Source: Tianweitania sediminis (GTDB taxonomy: Bacteria > Pseudomonadota > Alphaproteobacteria > Rhizobiales > Rhizobiaceae). Taken from it: a stretch of DNA of 64,000 nt. The stretch spans positions 682,001 to 746,000 of the forward strand of contig NZ_JAGIYY010000001.1 in the NCBI RefSeq assembly GCF_017813335.1, read 5' to 3'. The notes under the pieces are model-generated. The model saw only the letters and a program-made list of their open reading frames with translations. It did no database searches and was not told the origin of the DNA. The translations under genes were made by a program, and so were the position numbers. Positions 58,901 through 64,000 of the stretch are shown in pieces (position 1 is the first letter of the stretch; each line of letters begins with the position of its first letter).

Positions 58901-59559
58901 GGATCGCGCATAAGCAAGTGCTGGCGATCGCCCTCAAGCAGGCGTCGCGCTTCCCAGCCGCTCATGATGCGGCTCACCGTGTGCAGCGTCGTGCCAATCA
59001 TTTCTGCCAGCTCCTGGCGCGTGATGGCGAAGTCGATGAGGATGCCCTGGTCGACCTTACGGCCGGCCTGACCCGCGAGACGGGTGAGCGCATGCGCCAG
59101 GCGGCGCTGAACTTCTTCGGTCGACAGCTCGGTGATGCGGGTATGAGCCTCTTCCAGCCTTTGGCCAAGGGCCCGCATGGCGCCAGCACTCAGCGCGGGC
59201 ACTTTTTCCACCAGGCCCGGCCACAGCGCGGACGGCCAGCTCAGGATCAGGCACTCGGATGCTGCCAGAGCGGTTGCCGGATAGGTGGTGCGACCGATGG
59301 CTGCTGCCATGCCACAAATCTCGCCTGCCACGACGAAGCGGATCAGCACCTGATCGCCGTCCGATGTGATCTTGACCACTTTCAGGCGCCCGTCGAGCAC
59401 CAGAAAGAAATCGACGGCTTCCCCGCCTTCCTCGAACAAGGTGGTGCCTTTGACGAGGCGGCGAGTCGATGCCCCTGCAATCACGAAGCGCAGATCTTCC
59501 TCGGACAGGCCGCGGAATTGGGCGAGGGGGCGGAGAAGAGAAGCATCGAGGCGCGACAT
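58855..59559 (-). CDS. Crp/Fnr-family regulator (NnrR/DNR-like)
   Basis: 234 aa from the ATG at 59559 (a GTG at 59568 is possible). Cyclic-nucleotide-like sensor domain (about 15-125), long dimer helix, and HTH DFAITRQELAEMIGTTLHTVSRIMSGWE. It lacks the N-terminal Cys cluster of FNR, so it is not an Fe-S oxygen sensor. Its place among nirK, nnrS and DUF1858 points to an NO-responsive role. It is the likely binder of the three TTG-N8-CAA sites in this region. Confidence 0.88.
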   Translation of the reverse strand: MSRLDASLLRPLAQFRGLSEEDLRFVIAGASTRRLVKGTTLFEEGGEAVDFFLVLDGRLKVVKITSDGDQVLIRFVVAGEICGMAAAIGRTTYPATALAASECLILSWPSALWPGLVEKVPALSAGAMRALGQRLEEAHTRITELSTEEVQRRLAHALTRLAGQAGRKVDQGILIDFAITRQELAEMIGTTLHTVSRIMSGWEARRLLEGDRQHLLMRDPHKLLMIAEGNASGD

Positions 59560-59607
59560 GGCTCGCACCTAGCGCTTTGGCGCGTGTACATCCAGCATCC
59601 CGAAACC

Positions 59608-59621
59608 TTGCGGCAGCACAA
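59608..59621 (+). promoter_or_regulatory. Candidate NnrR box in the crp/fnr-nnrS divergent region
   Basis: TTGCGGCAGCACAA matches TTGCG-N4-CACAA exactly, the motif reported for NnrR-controlled nirK and nnrS genes. Its centre is 56 nt from the regulator start and 90 nt from the nnrS start, so it could serve both. Confidence 0.75.
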
Positions 59622-59704
59622 AGTTCGGCTCGCCCCCCTCCGTTAAACAGTGTTGCCCCTGCGTTCTTCCCCCCGCAGGCGGGCAGCACGACGGAACAGC
59701 ATCC

Positions 59705-60973
59705 ATGAACAGGCCCTCTTCTTCCCCGCACAGCTTCGCATCGCCCGCGACGGACCGATCCGTGCCGAGGGCGCGACGCAAGGCTGGTGACACCGGGATA
59801 GACGGCCGCGGCCGGGTTTTAGGCGGCCCGGCGATCCTCAGCTATGGCTTCAGACCCTTCTTTTTGCTTGGCGGGCTTTATGCCGCCGTTGCCGTGCCGT
59901 TCTGGATCTGGGCTCACGCAAGTGGCTATCCCCTGCATGGCCCTTTTCCCGGCACCCTTTGGCATGCCCACGAGATGCTGTTCGGCTTTCTGTCCGCAGT
60001 GATCGCCGGCTTTGTGCTCACGGCCGTGCCAAATTGGACGGGACGTCTTCCCTTGAGTGGAACGCGTTTGGCCGTTCTGGTGCTGTTGTGGCTGGTTGGA
60101 CGCATCGCCTGCGCCACCGTCGCTGCGCCTTGGGCGGCACTGGCGCTGGACATGCTGTTTCCGGTCACCCTCGCGCTGGCGATCTGGCGCGAAGTGCTTG
60201 TTGGCCGCAATCGCCGCAACATTCCGGTAGCAGCGCTGCTGACGCTCCTTGCCGTGGCAGGCGGCCTCCATCACATGGAAGCTGGCGGCCTTATTGAACC
60301 GGGCCTTGCGGTGCGGCTCGCGATCGGCGTGACCACGATTCTGATGACTTTGATCGGCGGGCGGATCATTCCGAGCTTCACCCGCAACGGGCTAGTAAAA
60401 AAGGGAAGCAACGCCTTGCCAGCTGCCTTCGGGCTACCGGACAAACTGGCGCTTTTCACAACGGTCCTCGGGCTGCTTGCCTGGATCATCGTTCCGGAGG
60501 CCGCCTGGGCTGCCGCGCTGCTGGTCGCCGCCGGAATTCTGCTGATCGCACGTTTACTGCGTTGGAAGGGTTGGCTTGCCCGGCGCGAACCGATCCTCGC
60601 AGTGCTTCACGTCGGCTATCTCTGGCTTTCGGTTGGAGTGGCGATGCTCGGCCTGGCAATCCTTTTGCCCTCCGCGGTTCCGGCCGACGCGGCAATCCAC
60701 ACGCTGACCGCCGGTGCGGTGGGAACGATGACGTTATCGGTGATGTCACGTGCCAGCCTTGGCCATACAGGACGCTTGATCGCCAGCGACCGGATCACGA
60801 CCGCGATCTATGCTGCCGTGTCGCTGGGAGCCTTGCTGCGGATCCTGGCCCCGATCATTCCCGAGGCGTATCAGGCCCTGATCATCGCAGGTGGCAGCCT
60901 CTGGGCCCTTGCCTTCCTGCTATTCGTCATGCGCTACGCCCGGATCCTTTGGCGTCCTCGACAGGGACCGTGA
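59705..60973 (+). CDS. nnrS: NnrS family haem-copper membrane protein
   Basis: 422 aa, about 12 membrane helices. Family motifs: SYGFRPFFLLGGLYAA, the His pair LWHAHEMLFGFLSAVIAGFVLTAVPNWTG, GGRIIPSFTRN and MSRASLGHTGR. NnrS is linked to NO metabolism and protects against NO-caused iron stress in Vibrio. An exact NnrR box lies upstream. The truncated haemoglobin gene follows after 64 nt. Confidence 0.93.
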   Translation: MNRPSSSPHSFASPATDRSVPRARRKAGDTGIDGRGRVLGGPAILSYGFRPFFLLGGLYAAVAVPFWIWAHASGYPLHGPFPGTLWHAHEMLFGFLSAVIAGFVLTAVPNWTGRLPLSGTRLAVLVLLWLVGRIACATVAAPWAALALDMLFPVTLALAIWREVLVGRNRRNIPVAALLTLLAVAGGLHHMEAGGLIEPGLAVRLAIGVTTILMTLIGGRIIPSFTRNGLVKKGSNALPAAFGLPDKLALFTTVLGLLAWIIVPEAAWAAALLVAAGILLIARLLRWKGWLARREPILAVLHVGYLWLSVGVAMLGLAILLPSAVPADAAIHTLTAGAVGTMTLSVMSRASLGHTGRLIASDRITTAIYAAVSLGALLRILAPIIPEAYQALIIAGGSLWALAFLLFVMRYARILWRPRQGP

Positions 60974-61037
60974 TCATCGGTCACTCGACCCGCAACGGCC
61001 ATTCTCTTACTTGCACTCAGAACCCTTGGGAACCGAC

Positions 61038-61466
61038 ATGAACGCGCCTCGAACAAGACCCGTCCCTCCCGAGCCGGAGCTGCCGGTCGATCACCCGCTG
61101 ATCGACCGGTCCTTCATCGCGAGGCTGGTGCGCGCGTTCTACGGCCGCGTACGGTCAGACCCCCGCCTTGGCCCGATTTTCGCAGCAGAGATCGCGGACA
61201 GTTGGGAGCCTCACCTGGAAAAGATGACGGATTTCTGGTGCGCCGTGATCCTCAAGAACGGTGCCTACAGCGGGCGCCCTGTTCCAGCTCACGTCCGGCT
61301 GAAAGGCATCGTCGAGGAAGATTTCGGCATCTGGCTTCACCACTTCCACATGACCATTTCGGGCCTCTGCCCGCCTGAAGTCGCAACGATTTTTGTCGAT
61401 CGTGCCGAGCGCATCGCCCGAAGCCTGAAGCTCGCGATGTTCTTCAAGCTGGAACGCAGTTCCTAG
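61038..61466 (+). CDS. Group III truncated haemoglobin
   Basis: 142 aa from the ATG at 61038. Features of the group: RSFIARLVRAFYGRVRSDPRLGPIF with Tyr35 at B10, KMTDFWCAVIL with Trp67, and the proximal His85 in SGRPVPAHVRL. A short Pro-rich N-terminal extension precedes the fold. Truncated globins bind NO and O2, so a role in NO detoxification beside NnrS and NirK is likely. Confidence 0.88.
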   Translation: MNAPRTRPVPPEPELPVDHPLIDRSFIARLVRAFYGRVRSDPRLGPIFAAEIADSWEPHLEKMTDFWCAVILKNGAYSGRPVPAHVRLKGIVEEDFGIWLHHFHMTISGLCPPEVATIFVDRAERIARSLKLAMFFKLERSS

Positions 61467-61696
61467 TCTACGCAACCGCAGGCACAGGAGCAGTCGTAGC
61501 TTCGGCCGTCTGCCAATCGATAGAGCGCGCAGTAGCTTCACTCTCCCGCCAAGTTCTCAGCGGTCGCAATCTCGCGGAACGCTTTTCCCATCCGTCAAGT
61601 TTGCAATTTGGCAGGATCAGAAAGACCGCCTCATCTCAGCTCATAGAGCGCCAACAAGCGTCCTTCGTGGGCTGGTTCGAAGAAGGAAAGTAGACC

Positions 61697-63190
61697 GTGC
61701 CGATTTTGGATCTCCAAAGCTTTTCCCGACACGCGAAACTGATCGCCGCCGCCACGGCCGCGACTGTCGCGACCCCCGCCCATGCCCATGTGAAGTGGTT
61801 TGCGCCTTACATCGTCGGCGCTCAGCCGGCCCCCATCACCAACACGCTGTCGGACGTGTGGTTCTGGACCGCGATCGTACTGGTGCTCGTGTTTTTCGTG
61901 GGGACACGGGCCGTTGAGCGAACCGGCTTCGGCGAGCGGGTTCTTTCAGGCATGGACCGCGTGACGGATCCGCTCTGGAACCGTCTCGACGATTTCGTGC
62001 GGGTGGTGATCGGTGCCTTTTTCGTGGCGATCTTTGCGGTCGGCGGCGTTTACCTGACGCCGGATCTCAAAACCCCGGCCGAGTGGGTTTCCTGGCTCCA
62101 GCTCCTGATTGCCTTCGGTGTTTTCTCACGCAAGACCATGCCTTTCTCTGCGGCCGGCATCATCCTGCTCTGGGTGCTGGCGTTGCGCGATTATGAGCTC
62201 TTTCACCTGTTCGACTACCTTGCGCTCGGCGTTGCAGTTGGGGGCTATCTCGTGCTTGCGGCGTCAAACAACCCCGAATGGCGCAAACACCGCTTCGAGG
62301 TGCTGCGCTGGGGCGTCGCCATCGCCTTGATGTGGTCGAGCCTGGAGAAGTTTGCTTATCCAGACTGGTTCTATCCTCTCGTGGAAGAAAAGCCGTTTCT
62401 GACCTTCGGCATGCCGCGCGATGTGTTCATTCCAATGGCTGGCGTGGCTGAGTTTACCATGGGCTTTGGCCTCCTGTGGACGCCGTTGGTGCGCCGGCTT
62501 TCAGCGATCAGCCTGTTCATAATCTTCAACGCGGCCGTTTATCCTTTTGGCCGCATCGATCTTGTCGGTCATGCACTGATCATGGCGATCATCGTTGCCA
62601 TTTTTGCCGACCATACGCGCGAACTGCACTTCCTGCCCAAGCTCAAACAGTCGCTCGCGAGTGTTCCAGCCGGCCTGGCGATCGCTTTTGTCATCTTCGT
62701 TGCGGGATACTGGGGCTTGCACCGGACCTTCTTCGGCGCGGAAGGCCAGCAACAGCAGGCGGGATTGGCGACCCATTCCTACAATCCCGAACATCCGCAT
62801 GGACCGCAGGCGGCTGGAGGCATTGGTGCGCCCCCGACCTCAGGTCCTGCCGAGCACGGTGGACATGGTGGTCCTGGAGGGGCCGCGGACACAACTGTGC
62901 TGACGCCGCCGGAGCAAACTCCAGCCAATGCCGCCTACGAGGCAACCATGTCCACGATGCACCGGCCGATGATGGAAGGCATGCGCCATCCTGATCCGGA
63001 CGTCGCGTTCATGCTGGGCATGATCCCGCACCACCAGGGCGCCATCGACATGGCGCGGGTTCAGCTGCAGTACGGAGCGGATCCTCAGGCGCGCGCTTTT
63101 GCGGAGCACCTCATCGGCGAACAGGAAGCAGAAATCGATCAAATGCGCCAATGGCTGCAACAGCGGGGTGTCGAGAGCGGCAGCCGATGA
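61697..63190 (+). CDS. Multi-pass membrane protein fused to a C-terminal DUF305 (ferritin-like, copper-related) domain
   Basis: 497 aa from a GTG at 61697 (AGGAAAGTAG ribosome site). Residues 1-350 hold about eight membrane helices, beginning with a signal-like AHVKWFAPYIVG segment. Residues about 358-410 are a His/Gly-rich linker (HSYNPEHPHGP, EHGGHGGPGG). The C-terminus (about 415-497) is a DUF305 domain with MLGMIPHHQGAIDMARVQLQYG, the His pair thought to bind copper in CopM-like proteins. The fusion would place a metal-binding helical bundle in the periplasm. It is the last gene of the NO/nitrite block. Confidence 0.82.
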   Translation: MPILDLQSFSRHAKLIAAATAATVATPAHAHVKWFAPYIVGAQPAPITNTLSDVWFWTAIVLVLVFFVGTRAVERTGFGERVLSGMDRVTDPLWNRLDDFVRVVIGAFFVAIFAVGGVYLTPDLKTPAEWVSWLQLLIAFGVFSRKTMPFSAAGIILLWVLALRDYELFHLFDYLALGVAVGGYLVLAASNNPEWRKHRFEVLRWGVAIALMWSSLEKFAYPDWFYPLVEEKPFLTFGMPRDVFIPMAGVAEFTMGFGLLWTPLVRRLSAISLFIIFNAAVYPFGRIDLVGHALIMAIIVAIFADHTRELHFLPKLKQSLASVPAGLAIAFVIFVAGYWGLHRTFFGAEGQQQQAGLATHSYNPEHPHGPQAAGGIGAPPTSGPAEHGGHGGPGGAADTTVLTPPEQTPANAAYEATMSTMHRPMMEGMRHPDPDVAFMLGMIPHHQGAIDMARVQLQYGADPQARAFAEHLIGEQEAEIDQMRQWLQQRGVESGSR

Positions 63191-63314
63191 TGCGTTCAAG
63201 CGGAGAGCCCGACCACGGGCTGGGCTCTTCAGTTCCCAGTTGGCCCCTCTTCGCGTGCTTCAGGAAAATGAAGGAAGAAAGCTGCCGACCGCCCAGCTCC
63301 TACGCCGCAGGCGA

Positions 63315-64000
63315 TCAGCCACTTTTCCAGCGAAGCGCGTCTGAAAGCGCCCTCAACGCCGGCGTTACCTGCCGGCTCGGATAATAGAGGTGCAAGCCGG
63401 GAAACGTGGGGCACCACTCGTCCAGAACCTGCACCAACCGGCCGTCAGCAATCTCCTCGGCAACATCGGGCTCCAGCATGTATCCCAATGCCGCGCCGGC
63501 ACGAACAGCGGCGGCGGCGACCGTTTCGTCGTTCCCGGTCAGCTGCCCGCGGGGGTGGTAGCGTATCTCGCGACCGTCGCGCGCAAACTCCCAAGGCAAG
63601 AGGCCACCGCCAGCCAGCCTGTAGTTGATGCAAAGGTGCCTTTCCAGGTCGTCCGGTGTGGAGGGAAGTGCGTGTCGGGAAAAATAGCTTGGCGTGCCAA
63701 CCACGACCGTGCGCAGGTCTGGCCCCACGCGCACCGCGACCATGTCGCGCTCCAAGGTTTCTCCGAAGCGGATGCCAGCATCATAACCCTCTGCCACCAG
63801 ATCGCTAAGCCTGCTGTCTACGTTCACCTCAACCGAAACCTTCGGGTGCTCGCTGAGGAAGCGCGGCAGGACCGGCGCAAGCACCATCCGCGCGGCAGAA
63901 GAAAATGTTGTCAGGCGAATGTGGCCCGCGGGTTCGCCGCGCCAGTTCGCCAACGCGGATAATCCGCTCGCCACTTCGGCCAGTGCCGGATCAAGCGAAC
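63315..64000 (-). CDS. LysR-family transcriptional regulator (partial, N-terminal HTH outside window)
   Basis: The open frame runs off the right edge. The visible 228 residues are a LysR effector domain: GHIRLTTFSSAARMVLAPVLPRFLSEHPKVSVEV, DLVAEGYDAGIRFGE, and GAALGYMLEPDVAEEI. The style is that of the CrgA/DmlR branch. The DNA-binding domain should lie to the right of the window. Its stop is 124 nt from the DUF305-fusion stop, and the two genes converge. Confidence 0.88.
   Translation of the reverse strand, partial: SLDPALAEVASGLSALANWRGEPAGHIRLTTFSSAARMVLAPVLPRFLSEHPKVSVEVNVDSRLSDLVAEGYDAGIRFGETLERDMVAVRVGPDLRTVVVGTPSYFSRHALPSTPDDLERHLCINYRLAGGGLLPWEFARDGREIRYHPRGQLTGNDETVAAAAVRAGAALGYMLEPDVAEEIADGRLVQVLDEWCPTFPGLHLYYPSRQVTPALRALSDALRWKSG

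Noticed and set aside
58855-59559. Calling the regulator FNR proper
   Set aside because: The N-terminal cysteine cluster needed for the Fe-S cluster is missing, so an NnrR/DNR-like role fits better.
58015-59646. 543-codon plus-strand frame spanning pseudoazurin, DUF1858 and the Crp/Fnr gene
   Set aside because: It crosses three well-supported genes in other frames and contains no domain.
1-64000. tRNA, rRNA, CRISPR arrays, integrases or complete transposases
   Set aside because: None was found on reading through. Short repeats and the intron-like remnant are the only mobile or repeat signals supported.

Overview
The window looks like chromosome from a denitrification-capable alphaproteobacterium, most likely a Hyphomicrobiales (Rhizobiales) member of the Phyllobacteriaceae/Mesorhizobium type. 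The grounds are high GC, heavy investment in ABC and tripartite tricarboxylate (TTT) uptake systems beside short catabolic operons under GntR/LacI/LysR regulators, a class II NirK with pseudoazurin, and NnrS with a Crp/Fnr regulator. This placement is inferred from gene content, not from a marker gene. I see no rRNA, tRNA, CRISPR array or complete insertion sequence.

Layout. 1-6.6 kb (minus strand): a seven-gene operon with an ABC importer, a LacI regulator, an inositol-monophosphatase-family enzyme and a metallophosphodiesterase (cut by the window edge). It reads as uptake plus two-step hydrolysis of a phosphodiester. The ATPase is split from its TOBE domain by a frameshift. 6.8-10.9 kb: a VOC protein, a CYP152-type P450 peroxygenase with an unusual active-site residue, and a Na/Pi cotransporter. 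11.2-17.2 kb: a CaiB-type CoA-transferase and HMG-CoA lyase diverge from a GntR regulator and a complete TctCBA transporter, which looks like a branched dicarboxylate catabolic unit. 17.5-26 kb: a DUF533 protein, histidine phosphatase plus NAD(P)H-hydrate dehydratase, an exonuclease, a methyltransferase, a two-component system, and a sorbosone-dehydrogenase-like protein.

26-39.5 kb is a patchy accessory region. It holds a DrrAB-type exporter, XRE-cupin/GNAT, LysE, LysR/azoreductase/DoxX, and several broken genes: an LLM oxidoreductase tail, a frameshifted serine hydrolase, and a VOC gene that runs into what looks like the 5' end of a group II intron. It also has a pair of short dispersed repeats and about 2 kb of non-coding debris.

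39.6-56.5 kb is the most interesting block. One GntR regulator sits between two divergent gene sets. The left set encodes a ThDP enzyme, an SMP-30 lactonase and a PRISE-like reductase. The right set encodes a second ThDP enzyme, a full branched-chain-type ABC importer (LivHMGFK), a Zn-dependent dehydrogenase, an SDR, a quinone-oxidoreductase-like enzyme and a second TctCBA set. This looks like a catabolic island for an unidentified carboxylated or keto compound.

56.7-63.2 kb is a nitrite/NO module: pseudoazurin and nirK, a DUF1858 protein, a Crp/Fnr (NnrR-like) regulator, NnrS, a group III truncated haemoglobin, and a membrane protein fused to a DUF305 domain. Three 14-bp TTG-N8-CAA sites sit where NnrR boxes are expected. 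The window ends inside a LysR-family gene.
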